From positions 24,650 to 88,649 of the IMG/VR virus record IMGVR_UViG_3300034198_024209: a DNA stretch of 64,000 nt; one strand, given 5' to 3'. Below the pieces are notes generated by a model, which saw nothing but the letters and a program-made list of their open reading frames with translations, made no database searches and was not told the origin of the DNA. Below, in pieces: positions 45,659 to 53,913 of the stretch; the stretch's first letter is position 1, and every line of letters starts with the position of its first letter. The position numbers were made by a program, and so were the translations under genes. Source of the DNA: a virus.

Positions 45659-46132
45659 ATGGACAACGAAAAAACAAGATTCAAGCTAAAAGCCATTAGA
45701 AACAATATACCATATAGACCTAGTGGATACTATGATGATGTCGTATCAAAAGGGATTATAATTGATGATTATGTCGAAATGCCATTTCAGGAAGCTCTAA
45801 AACTTATAGAAAAGTATTCAGAGAAGAGTCCTATTAATGGTGTTGAACTTGATGCCTCTAAGTGGGGACCTATATTATGGAAAACTTTTCATGATAGAAC
45901 AAAACAATACGATGGAGTTTCCATAGAGGCAGAGAAGAGATGGTTCTACAAAGTTTTTGGATCATGGATTCCTTGTGGCAAGTGTAGGAATCATTTAAAT
46001 GAAATAATATCAGAAATGCCACCCAGTCTTGAGTCTAGAGAGTCATATGTAAAGTGGGGCATAGACATACACAACGAAGTGAATAAACACCTAGGAAAAA
46101 CAATATTTGATCCAGAAAAAGAAAATGAATAA
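45659..46132 (+). CDS. Erv1/ALR-family sulfhydryl oxidase
   Basis: Residues 68-151 match the ALR domain: KWGPILWKTFH (W69, H78), the redox pair IPCGKC (Cys106-Cys109) before a helix, and the FAD-binding HNEVNKHLGK (H138, N139, N142). Such enzymes oxidise thiols to disulfides, passing electrons through FAD to oxygen. The N-terminal 60 residues are a lysine-rich extension lacking a shuttle CxxC. At 157 residues it matches viral ALR enzymes such as those of poxviruses and other NCLDV. The upstream neighbour is the Cys-rich protein; the downstream gene overlaps by 8 bases. Confidence 0.88.
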   Translation: MDNEKTRFKLKAIRNNIPYRPSGYYDDVVSKGIIIDDYVEMPFQEALKLIEKYSEKSPINGVELDASKWGPILWKTFHDRTKQYDGVSIEAEKRWFYKVFGSWIPCGKCRNHLNEIISEMPPSLESRESYVKWGIDIHNEVNKHLGKTIFDPEKENE

Positions 46133-47000
46133 CAAAAAATATATATGGAGTTTTTCATCTTTAAATTATGGCTATAAAATAGACATAAAAGATTTAATTT
46201 TTTTATGCTATTCTGTCGAGCTCGTCAAAAAATTCTCTAATAACGTACATATATACACAGACAAAAGAGGTTTAGATGAAATACAAAAAATTGGAATAAA
46301 AGCAAATACAACTATAGTAGACTTCAAGAGATACAATAATATTAGTTTAAATAAAATTTACTCAAAAATAAAAACAATAGAGATACAGGACTCAAATTTT
46401 TGTATGCTAGATAAATATGTTTTTTTATTTAGAGACCCGGAAACGTCTTTGACTGCGTACAGCGATACAAATACAAGTGATAGCACATTTGTTCAATCTC
46501 TTGAGAATAAAAATAAATGGGGAATGTTGTATAAAAATTTTTGCGACAAACTAAAAGAAAACAACATACAAATGTGTGAAGAGCTAGACACATACATAAA
46601 AAATGGACAATACTCTGGATATAATTGTTCCTATTTAGACAATATAGATAAAGAATTAAAAGATAGATTATGCTATGAATCCATAAACTTATTAAATCAA
46701 TTAGATCGACTTAACATATCGGTTAAGTGCTTAATTTGTGAGTCTTTATTGCTTGCATTAAGCAATAACAGTAACTACAAGATATCCCCCATCTTCAGTG
46801 AAGTAGACTTGCAAAAACAATATAATCCAACTGATTCATTGAAGATAGATGGATACACCAATATATATTCATCTAAAGATAAAATTTCGTTAAATTTTAT
46901 GCATCCAGATATAAGGACAATGTTGATTTTCTTGAGTGAATCAAATAGTGATTTCTACAACAATTTAATAAAAATAAACAGCAATTTGGAGGTTAGATAA
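46125..47000 (+). CDS. Possible glycosyltransferase-like protein (291 aa)
   Basis: I chose the ATG at 46125 (MNNKKYIWSFSSLNYGYK) over one at 46107 inside the previous gene. Features resembling GT-A-type capsule/sugar transferases are an early aromatic segment followed by LCYSVELVKKFSNNVHIYTDKRG and a later acidic segment (NFCMLDKYVFLF). I cannot identify a DxD with confidence. It is coupled to the oxidase gene. Function is weakly supported. Confidence 0.45.
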   Translation: MNNKKYIWSFSSLNYGYKIDIKDLIFLCYSVELVKKFSNNVHIYTDKRGLDEIQKIGIKANTTIVDFKRYNNISLNKIYSKIKTIEIQDSNFCMLDKYVFLFRDPETSLTAYSDTNTSDSTFVQSLENKNKWGMLYKNFCDKLKENNIQMCEELDTYIKNGQYSGYNCSYLDNIDKELKDRLCYESINLLNQLDRLNISVKCLICESLLLALSNNSNYKISPIFSEVDLQKQYNPTDSLKIDGYTNIYSSKDKISLNFMHPDIRTMLIFLSESNSDFYNNLIKINSNLEVR

Positions 47001-47001
47001 A

Positions 47002-48375
47002 ATGGAAAATTCTAATTACCCGTTTTTATTTAAAAATGAGCTTAACGAAGAGTGCCTATTGTTTTGTCTATCCAGTAGACACGAAAAAAATTTAAAGCTG
47101 GGTGAATTCCCGTACACTAAGGAACAAAATAAAATATTGTTACTTAATTTAAATACAAGAGAGGAGTATGAATTAAATATTCCAGTGTTTTTATCTAGTG
47201 ATCATAAGTTATTAGATACTTATATCTACGATTATGGAGAAACGGAAAAAATAACAGAATTAAATGATGGCACACAAAATTTAATTGAAATAATCGATTT
47301 AAAGAATCCACATGTAAAAGCTATCGATAATAAAATATTGTTAATTTTTACTGCTTCTGTTGTTTTTAAGGGGAACTCCAAGATACAAAACTTCTTAGCA
47401 AAGATGGAGTCATCATCGCTCAATCTTAAAGACTTGTCTAATCTAGAATTTATACAATATTCAAAAGCGGGTACGCTCACTGATACAGGAGATATTTTAT
47501 ATGTACAGGAACAGAAAGATCAATATTTGATAGATAAGTTAGTGCTAAAGAAAAACGGTGTAGATAAAAAGCTGGAAATAGACTTAAAATACTTTGATAT
47601 TAAATTAATAGATCGAGTATGTAGTGTGTATGATACACCAAATTTTGTTTTTACGTGTACTCTTGCATCCGATGGACTGACTCACACATTTATGCTGTAT
47701 GACAATTTATCTAAATGTTTTGAAGTTTTTTTAGATAAAAACAATCCTATGCCTATAAGTACTTTTTACTTAAATAGATTTATTTATGTAAATCAAGAAA
47801 AGGATTTAACTCAATATATTAATAGACATTTATTGTTTAATAAAAGCGACAATAATTTTTGTGAAACCAGTGGAATAACTAATTATATAGACATCCCTGA
47901 TACCATAGAATTAGAACCAATGTCAATTAGGGGTAACAATAAAAAATTTAAGTTCCCATCATATATTGAATATAAAATGCCTGTCTCATCAAATACAGTC
48001 AATAGTGACAAAAGTGATCAGCAAAAAATCAATACACTAATTACTGAAACAAATAATATTGATGTCTCCAGTGAGGCTCCAACGAACAATGAACTTATTT
48101 CAAGCGAAGGTAAAGGATATCCAGGTGTATTCACTATGGCAAAAAACTTTGGATCTAGTATGGTTAAGTGGGCTAAATCTGGCTTCCAAACAGTAGATGA
48201 AGAAAGTATATTTAATGCAAGACTTGAAATATGTAAAGCCTGTCCAGAGTGGGACTCTAAGGCTCTAAGTGGAACAGGTAGATGCAAAATATGTGGATGC
48301 TCCACTAAAGCAAAATTAAGACTGGCTACAGAGTCATGTCCTAAGAACTTATGGGGACCCGTAACTGAAATATAG
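47002..48375 (+). CDS. Hypothetical protein with C-terminal zinc ribbon (457 aa)
   Basis: Residues 1-320 form a beta-rich domain I do not recognise. The final 55 residues carry a zinc-binding module common at the ends of phage proteins: RLEICKACPEWD, then GRCKICGCSTKAK, then ESCPKNLWG. It follows the glycosyltransferase-like gene after 1 base and precedes the lysozyme fusion after 5 bases. Confidence 0.65.
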   Translation: MENSNYPFLFKNELNEECLLFCLSSRHEKNLKLGEFPYTKEQNKILLLNLNTREEYELNIPVFLSSDHKLLDTYIYDYGETEKITELNDGTQNLIEIIDLKNPHVKAIDNKILLIFTASVVFKGNSKIQNFLAKMESSSLNLKDLSNLEFIQYSKAGTLTDTGDILYVQEQKDQYLIDKLVLKKNGVDKKLEIDLKYFDIKLIDRVCSVYDTPNFVFTCTLASDGLTHTFMLYDNLSKCFEVFLDKNNPMPISTFYLNRFIYVNQEKDLTQYINRHLLFNKSDNNFCETSGITNYIDIPDTIELEPMSIRGNNKKFKFPSYIEYKMPVSSNTVNSDKSDQQKINTLITETNNIDVSSEAPTNNELISSEGKGYPGVFTMAKNFGSSMVKWAKSGFQTVDEESIFNARLEICKACPEWDSKALSGTGRCKICGCSTKAKLRLATESCPKNLWGPVTEI

Positions 48376-48380
48376 CCACT

Positions 48381-49316
48381 ATGCCACAAAAAAGAAAAAT
48401 AAACTTCCCTAACAAAGTAATAGTAGAGAACATCAATCTACTGGAAAAGCAATACGGTAAAAAATATTTTGGATTAGCGTATAAAGAAGATAGTTTAATA
48501 AAAATTGATCCAACTCAATCACCAAAAGAATATCTTGATACATTAATACATGAATCACTGCATATATTATTTAATGACTGGGAAGAGGAAGAGATATATG
48601 ATTTAGCTGTTTTCTTTTCTAATTTTTTATGGGAAAATGGCTATAGAAAAATACACAACCAGCTTGACTCAGCCGCAGTCCTAGGGGTATCTCCTAAGGG
48701 ACATAATTCAATCCAAAAAAACATTAGAAAAATGAAGATTCCTCCTCCAATTAAAAGCAATGATTACTCTAAAATAAAAGAAGAGTATGAAAAAACGTTT
48801 TCAGAGATAGTGCTAAAAGACAGAGATACTGTATCTAAAGTTGTAGATAAAATAATAAAAAATAAAGATGTATATCAAAAAATAGATATAGCTCCATGGT
48901 ACTGGATAGGTTGTATACATTTCAGGGAGTCTACCCTAAACTTTAAGACGCACCTACACAATGGAGATCCGCTTACCGCAAAAACAGTTAATGTGCCAGT
49001 GGGTAGGCCAAAGAGTCCACCAACTAAACTTGGAGGATATGCATGGGATATTAGTGCAAGAGATGCTTTATTTTTAAAGTCACTGGATAAGTGGTTTGAT
49101 TGGTCTATACCTGGAATGCTATTTCAAGCGGAGCGATACAATGGATGGGGATACAGACTGTACAAAAATAATAATTCTCCATATTTATGGAGTGGTACCC
49201 AATTTTGGGGTTCCGGTAAGTATGTCAAAGACGGTAAATATGATCCAATCGCCTCAAAAGATCAAACTGGTGTCGCAGCAATGCTCACTGAAATGAAGAG
49301 TAGACAAATATTCTAG
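48381..49316 (+). CDS. Metallopeptidase-lysozyme fusion, probable endolysin (311 aa)
   Basis: Residues 1-85 contain a zinc-metallopeptidase helix LIHESLHILF (H57, E58, H61) with downstream acidic residues (EEEE, 68-71). Residues about 170-311 are a phage muramidase-like domain: IGCIHFRESTLNF with candidate catalytic E183, HLHNGDPLTAKTVNVP, ERYNGWGYR, and SPYLWSGTQFWGSGKY. The lysozyme part resembles a known family of single-domain phage hydrolases. The joining of an SprT/ImmA-like peptidase to it is unusual. It may cleave peptidoglycan at two bonds or be self-processed. Confidence 0.8.
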   Translation: MPQKRKINFPNKVIVENINLLEKQYGKKYFGLAYKEDSLIKIDPTQSPKEYLDTLIHESLHILFNDWEEEEIYDLAVFFSNFLWENGYRKIHNQLDSAAVLGVSPKGHNSIQKNIRKMKIPPPIKSNDYSKIKEEYEKTFSEIVLKDRDTVSKVVDKIIKNKDVYQKIDIAPWYWIGCIHFRESTLNFKTHLHNGDPLTAKTVNVPVGRPKSPPTKLGGYAWDISARDALFLKSLDKWFDWSIPGMLFQAERYNGWGYRLYKNNNSPYLWSGTQFWGSGKYVKDGKYDPIASKDQTGVAAMLTEMKSRQIF

Positions 49317-49343
49317 AGTAGTATAAAAGCTGGGTCTAGACAC

Positions 49344-50177
49344 ATGAGTAATAATAACTCTGACCATAATCAAGACCCTCCTCAGGTCGACCTCTTACTT
49401 GGTGGATCTACCACCTACGGTAATGATCATTTAATTAATAACTACAATCAATATGTGACAACTTATTTAAATGAGCTTCCCTCTGTGTTTCCACAGAGCT
49501 ATTTAGTAACTACAGATCTACCTATAGCACGATCATTTTCAGACCTAGCTGTTAACACGCAATTAACATCTTCTGACTGGACTCAGTATAGCAATATTAC
49601 ATTAAGCACTGCTTACGATACAAATATAACTACTTCAATGATAAACACAAAATTAGAGGAAGAAAAAAATTCATCTATTTTGATAAAAAACAGGTCACAT
49701 ATATTTAGAAGTTTTATAAAATCAATTCCTAGAAACAAAAAAAATCTATTCAATTCTGAACATGGAAATAACTCAGAAAATTATATAGAAATAAAAAAAA
49801 GAGTTAGGTATTGGTCAATGTCTCTTTTTAATGAAGTTGAGATATACATATCTAAAATGCTGGTTTTTTCCGAAGGAGAAAGTGCAAGCTCATCGACAGA
49901 TAAAGAGCTCAAATGGATCAACATTAATGAAGACCAAACAGTAATACCAATTGGATTGGATATTTGGTCAACAAGAGGTGGAGTACTTCAAGACGATTCA
50001 AATGGAATACAATGGGATAAAACTTTTTTAATTTTTTTGCCTTCAGCTGCTCTATTGAAGAAGATAGATGATATGTCTGTTGACATATGTTTCAGTAACG
50101 CCTCTGAAATAAAAATCCCGAACAAGACATGCAAAAACAAAGTAGAGCAACACAGAAGAAATATATCAATAGACTAA
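49344..50177 (+). CDS. Hypothetical protein (277 aa)
   Basis: Asn/Ser-rich N-terminal half (VDLLLGGSTTYGNDHLINNY) and an alpha/beta C-terminal part with two Cys (DICFSNAS, NKTC). No family is recognised. The end overlaps the lipoprotein gene by 49 bases in another frame. Position between lysozyme and portal genes suggests a structural role. Confidence 0.65.
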   Translation: MSNNNSDHNQDPPQVDLLLGGSTTYGNDHLINNYNQYVTTYLNELPSVFPQSYLVTTDLPIARSFSDLAVNTQLTSSDWTQYSNITLSTAYDTNITTSMINTKLEEEKNSSILIKNRSHIFRSFIKSIPRNKKNLFNSEHGNNSENYIEIKKRVRYWSMSLFNEVEIYISKMLVFSEGESASSSTDKELKWININEDQTVIPIGLDIWSTRGGVLQDDSNGIQWDKTFLIFLPSAALLKKIDDMSVDICFSNASEIKIPNKTCKNKVEQHRRNISID

Positions 50178-50422
50178 GCTTGTTTGCCTTATTATCTGTT
50201 TGCCTGCTTTTTTGTTCTTGCCAATCGATTAAGGTAACTGGTTCGTATTCGTCTAGTGACTTAAATGTGTCAAATGGGCAAAATACTTTAACTATACAAT
50301 ATACAACAAAATATAAAAAGACTTGTATCAAGCTGTCCAGTCAGGTAGTTAATGAGATGGACTCTATATTGAAGAGCAAACCATCAACTGTAATGAATTC
50401 AGTCGAAATTTATTTTTGGTAA
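50129..50422 (+). CDS. Small lipoprotein (97 aa), candidate outer-membrane spanin
   Basis: After a basic N-terminus, a hydrophobic segment ends in a lipobox (LFALLSVCLLFCSCQ). The short mature part has beta character. Being nested 49 bases into the upstream gene and close to the lysozyme fusion is typical of spanin genes. Other host-surface roles are possible. Confidence 0.65.
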   Translation: MQKQSRATQKKYINRLSLFALLSVCLLFCSCQSIKVTGSYSSSDLNVSNGQNTLTIQYTTKYKKTCIKLSSQVVNEMDSILKSKPSTVMNSVEIYFW

Positions 50423-50430
50423 AGTATTAT

Positions 50431-50970
50431 ATGTCATCACTACCAGGCTACACAGTAATAAAAAAAGCAAGTCAAACGTTAGCGGAGAGAAATGATACCG
50501 CTATAAATAAATTTGAGATACTTGACATGAAAAATATGTCTAGAACTGAGTTATTACTTGAAAATAAAGACGAGCTCAGTCCAACTATTAAAACCAAGAA
50601 AAAAAGCAAGAAACTCAAAGAAGAAAATAGTTTAAATAATGCATCCGATAATATAACTGAAAATAACATAGTGAATATTACGCAATCTGTAGAGCGACCA
50701 AAAGTAGAGCTCAAAGAGTTGTTATTTATCACGCCATACACTGAGATAACTGTAGATTGTCTTGAGTACTACATAGACGACAGTATAATTTCTGTCATTA
50801 CATCGTCAAGCGATAGAGTAAAGGTTAGACCAGATAGGGGCGCAAAATTATTTGTAGTAATAGATGACATAAAATATAGTATATATTCATCTGGTTTATA
50901 TATACCTATAAAGAATTTAGAATCAATTCTGTCTATTTTTTTTATTATGGACGAAACTCTCGAATCATAG
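50431..50970 (+). CDS. Hypothetical protein (179 aa)
   Basis: I prefer the ATG at 50431 to the TTG at 50416. The N-terminus MSSLPGYTVIKKASQ carries a K-K-A-S motif like other head-side proteins here. A lysine-rich disordered middle (KTKKKSKKLKEE) is followed by a beta-rich C-terminus (ELLFITPYTEITVDCLEYYI). No family is recognised. Confidence 0.6.
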   Translation: MSSLPGYTVIKKASQTLAERNDTAINKFEILDMKNMSRTELLLENKDELSPTIKTKKKSKKLKEENSLNNASDNITENNIVNITQSVERPKVELKELLFITPYTEITVDCLEYYIDDSIISVITSSSDRVKVRPDRGAKLFVVIDDIKYSIYSSGLYIPIKNLESILSIFFIMDETLES

Positions 50971-50998
50971 TAATTTAAGTAATTAAACTATTTGTAAA

Positions 50999-51259
50999 AT
51001 GAACCCTATCTTTCCAGTTGATTTGATTCAACAAATTCAAAAGCAAAAAATATCTAGTAGCTCAAGTCAGTCTACAGCCGAGAACGTTGGAGACACTAGT
51101 TCTAAAGATAAAGACAAGCCAAGCTTGGCCAATCTAGATAGCGAAGGAGACAGTCAAACCTTTAGCAAAAATTTAACAAGCTTTCTTTTATCCACCAAGG
51201 AAAATCCCAACAGAGAAGAAAAAATAGAAAAAGCTAATCAACTAGGATTAGTAAATTGA
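50999..51259 (+). CDS. Small hydrophilic protein (86 aa)
   Basis: Ser/Lys/Asp-rich and predicted disordered, beginning MNPIFPVDLIQQIQKQK. It ends 1 base before the next gene. No family is recognised; a head-assembly or scaffold fragment is conceivable. Confidence 0.55.
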   Translation: MNPIFPVDLIQQIQKQKISSSSSQSTAENVGDTSSKDKDKPSLANLDSEGDSQTFSKNLTSFLLSTKENPNREEKIEKANQLGLVN

Positions 51260-51260
51260 T

Positions 51261-51434
51261 ATGAATAAATTAGGAATAGTCAGGGAAGACGTAACTCCAC
51301 AGGAGATGGACAATGGGGTTACTACATTTGAGTGCGACAACAAAGAAAAAGGAGAAAGCACGTTAATCAAAAAAGCCGAAGAAATTATTGAAAACGAATC
51401 TAAGCTTGGAGCATTTCTCGACAACACAAAATAA
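51261..51434 (+). CDS. Small acidic protein upstream of portal gene (57 aa)
   Basis: The product reads MNKLGIVREDVTPQEMDNGV and later STLIKKAEEIIENESKLG. It is tightly spaced to both neighbours (1 and 6 bases). N-terminal MNKLG and the KKA motif resemble other local proteins. Confidence 0.55.
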   Translation: MNKLGIVREDVTPQEMDNGVTTFECDNKEKGESTLIKKAEEIIENESKLGAFLDNTK

Positions 51435-51440
51435 ACAAAA

Positions 51441-53174
51441 ATGAATATTGATATTATAGGTGGAAAGATCAATGGAACAAATAATGGATTCATGAATCCA
51501 TGGATTGACTTAGCGTCTAGTTACGCACCTAGAACAATTGTTAGCGCCCTTGAGCTATGTGAGTTTTTATACGTTAATGACTCAACATATAGAAAAGCCA
51601 GTGAAAGAATCGTTAATTATTTTTTAACTGATTTAAAGTTCATGGGGCAAGCAGACGAAGAAAGAAAAAAATTTGAAAAATTAATTAAAAACGACTTTGA
51701 TTTGTCCGGATCATTACAGGCAGTTGGGAATGATTTTATGTGCTATGGAAATTCGTTTGCCACAATATCATTACCATTTACTCGTGTCCTCGTTTGCCAG
51801 AAATGCAAGAGAGAAGTAAATATAGATCATGTAGATTTTTCATACAACTCCGAGGATGGTTCATTTACGACATTCTGTGGCAAATGCTCCTCAGACACAA
51901 AACATTTTGCAAGGGATTACAAAAAGAAGGATAGCAAGGGGATTAAGTTAGTTAGATGGAATCCAAAGCATATTACCATAAAAGCTAATAGGCTTACGCA
52001 TCATATTGAATATTACACCGAGATACCAAATGAAATTAAAACTGGGGTATTAAACCAGGATAAATTTTACCTAAAAAGCACTCCATTGCCGTTCCTGCAG
52101 GCAATCAAAAATCAATCACAGTTTAAGTTTAAATCCAACCACGTGCATCATTTGAGGGAGCCATATTTGGCTGGCTTATGGCTTGGCGGATGGGGCCTTC
52201 CAGCAATATTGTCGTCTTTTAAAAACTTCTTCAGGCTTCAGGTATTAAGAAGATACAACGAAGTGCTAATGATGGATTACATTGTTCCACTTAGAATAAT
52301 TAGCCCGTCTCAGGGAAACTACGCAGAGGGAAATTCCATCTATAATAATCTTATGAGAAATTGGGTCTCTGAGATGCAGGATGCAGTTGTAAGGCACAGA
52401 CAGGATGGAACAGATTGGAACTTTTTTCCATTCCCAGTTACATACCAAGCAGTAGGTGGAGAAGGAAGGCAGCTTACCCCAGTAGACCTAATTAAAGACG
52501 AAGAAGATAGAATGTTAAATGGCAGGGGTATACCTCCAGAATTATATAGAAGCACAATGACTCTTCAAGCGGCTCCTATTAGTTTGCGCGTATTTGAGAG
52601 AGGTTGGTCTAGTTTAGTTAGGGGTTTCAATCTTCTTGCTCAGGATTGTGTCTCAAAGGTTTCATCGTATATGGGTAGTGGAGACTATGAGTGTGAACTC
52701 GAATCCGTAAGAATAATTGATGACATTGAGAACAAAGCATGGAGATTGCAAGCTATGTCTGCAAATTTCCTTAGCAAGGAAACAGCAATGGCACCAATGG
52801 GAATCTCTGATCCAGCTGAAGAACATAAAAAAATACTTGAGGAACAAAGAAAAGAAGAAGAACAGTCCAGAAAAATGCAGGAGGAGATGCAAATGGCTCA
52901 AATGGGTCTCATTAACGAAGAGGACCCGTCCTCTGGAGATTCTGGAGGTGGAGCTACGCCAGGAGACATAAATCAGGAAGCCGATGAAATGGCTAAGCAA
53001 TTACTGCAAATGCCTGAGACCGAAAGAAAGAGGCAGCTTACATCCATAAGAAATAATAATGATACCCTTCACGCTTTGGTCTTGAAAAAAATGGATCAAT
53101 ACAGAAATCAAGCGAGGTCGGTTGGAATGGACCAAGCATTACCTCAAATTGTGCAAAATCAGCAAGGACAATAA
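51441..53174 (+). CDS. Portal-like protein with zinc-ribbon insertion (577 aa)
   Basis: The order fits portals: N-terminal clip-like alpha/beta (ALELCEFLYVNDSTYRKASE), a wing region, FKSNHVHHLREPYLAGLWLGGWGLPAI, then GRGIPPELYRS followed by AAPISLRVFERGW, and a long charged C-terminal helix (EEHKKILEEQRKEEEQSRKM). Residues about 114-152 are a CxxC...CxxC zinc ribbon (VCQKCKREV; FCGKCSSD) not usual in portals. It would form the dodecameric DNA channel at one capsid vertex. The assignment rests on pattern and position. Confidence 0.7.
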   Translation: MNIDIIGGKINGTNNGFMNPWIDLASSYAPRTIVSALELCEFLYVNDSTYRKASERIVNYFLTDLKFMGQADEERKKFEKLIKNDFDLSGSLQAVGNDFMCYGNSFATISLPFTRVLVCQKCKREVNIDHVDFSYNSEDGSFTTFCGKCSSDTKHFARDYKKKDSKGIKLVRWNPKHITIKANRLTHHIEYYTEIPNEIKTGVLNQDKFYLKSTPLPFLQAIKNQSQFKFKSNHVHHLREPYLAGLWLGGWGLPAILSSFKNFFRLQVLRRYNEVLMMDYIVPLRIISPSQGNYAEGNSIYNNLMRNWVSEMQDAVVRHRQDGTDWNFFPFPVTYQAVGGEGRQLTPVDLIKDEEDRMLNGRGIPPELYRSTMTLQAAPISLRVFERGWSSLVRGFNLLAQDCVSKVSSYMGSGDYECELESVRIIDDIENKAWRLQAMSANFLSKETAMAPMGISDPAEEHKKILEEQRKEEEQSRKMQEEMQMAQMGLINEEDPSSGDSGGGATPGDINQEADEMAKQLLQMPETERKRQLTSIRNNNDTLHALVLKKMDQYRNQARSVGMDQALPQIVQNQQGQ

Positions 53175-53217
53175 ATTTTTATAGAAACAATAATAAAAAT
53201 AGTGCATTATATATCTT

Positions 53218-53904
53218 ATGACTTTTAGTATTACTCCAGAATTTACCGATAAAGTTTTTATTAAGTTAGGAAAACTAGCCAAAGAAGATTTAAATTTTGA
53301 ATCAAATGATTCGCAAGTGCAACTTTGTAGGGGCTTTGTAGATTATCTACACAAAGAAGCAAATGTCTCGTCCGAAATGGCACTTGGAATAATAGAGTCA
53401 TTTTGCGACAAGGGTGCAGAGTGGCTTTCAGAAAATTATGTAATGCCCAAAAAAGACGCAGAAGAAGGCGTAATGGATAGCATTGGAAAAGCTAAAGACA
53501 GACTAGTTCAAGGGGTGGTAGATAAAACTTCGCCACTTTGGAGGCCATTTGTCGAGCCCAAGATGAGATCTTCCATGAATGATATAGCTAACGAAAAGAT
53601 ACAGCAAATTTTGGGTGGGGCCAAGCAATACGGAGATAAAGCGTGGTCTTACCTAAAGAGCCCAGAGTTCTTAACTAATGTTGCTCCAATGTTGGCTGGT
53701 GGATTGATAGGTGCTTTTGCTCCAAAAGTATTTGGCGGTGGAGCTGTCGCGTCTGGAGTTGGAGCAGCTGGTGGTGCCTTATTAGGTAGATATGTATCAG
53801 ACAATAAAGATTCTATAACAAACTCAGGTAAGGCAACTCTTGATTACTTGAGAAAACAAGTTGCGGATACATTCAAGAGCACACCAGTAAATAGACAGCA
53901 ATAG
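53218..53904 (+). CDS. Gly-rich membrane-active head protein (228 aa)
   Basis: It begins MTFSITPEFTDKVFIKLGKLA, with a K-L-G/K-L-A signature. A helical middle is followed by a glycine-rich hydrophobic region (APMLAGGLIGAFAPKVFG and SGVGAAGGALLGRYV), and the C-terminus is basic. Such regions occur in internal virion proteins that cross membranes during DNA ejection. This is inference. Confidence 0.6.
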   Translation: MTFSITPEFTDKVFIKLGKLAKEDLNFESNDSQVQLCRGFVDYLHKEANVSSEMALGIIESFCDKGAEWLSENYVMPKKDAEEGVMDSIGKAKDRLVQGVVDKTSPLWRPFVEPKMRSSMNDIANEKIQQILGGAKQYGDKAWSYLKSPEFLTNVAPMLAGGLIGAFAPKVFGGGAVASGVGAAGGALLGRYVSDNKDSITNSGKATLDYLRKQVADTFKSTPVNRQQ

Positions 53905-53913
53905 AGTATTTAT

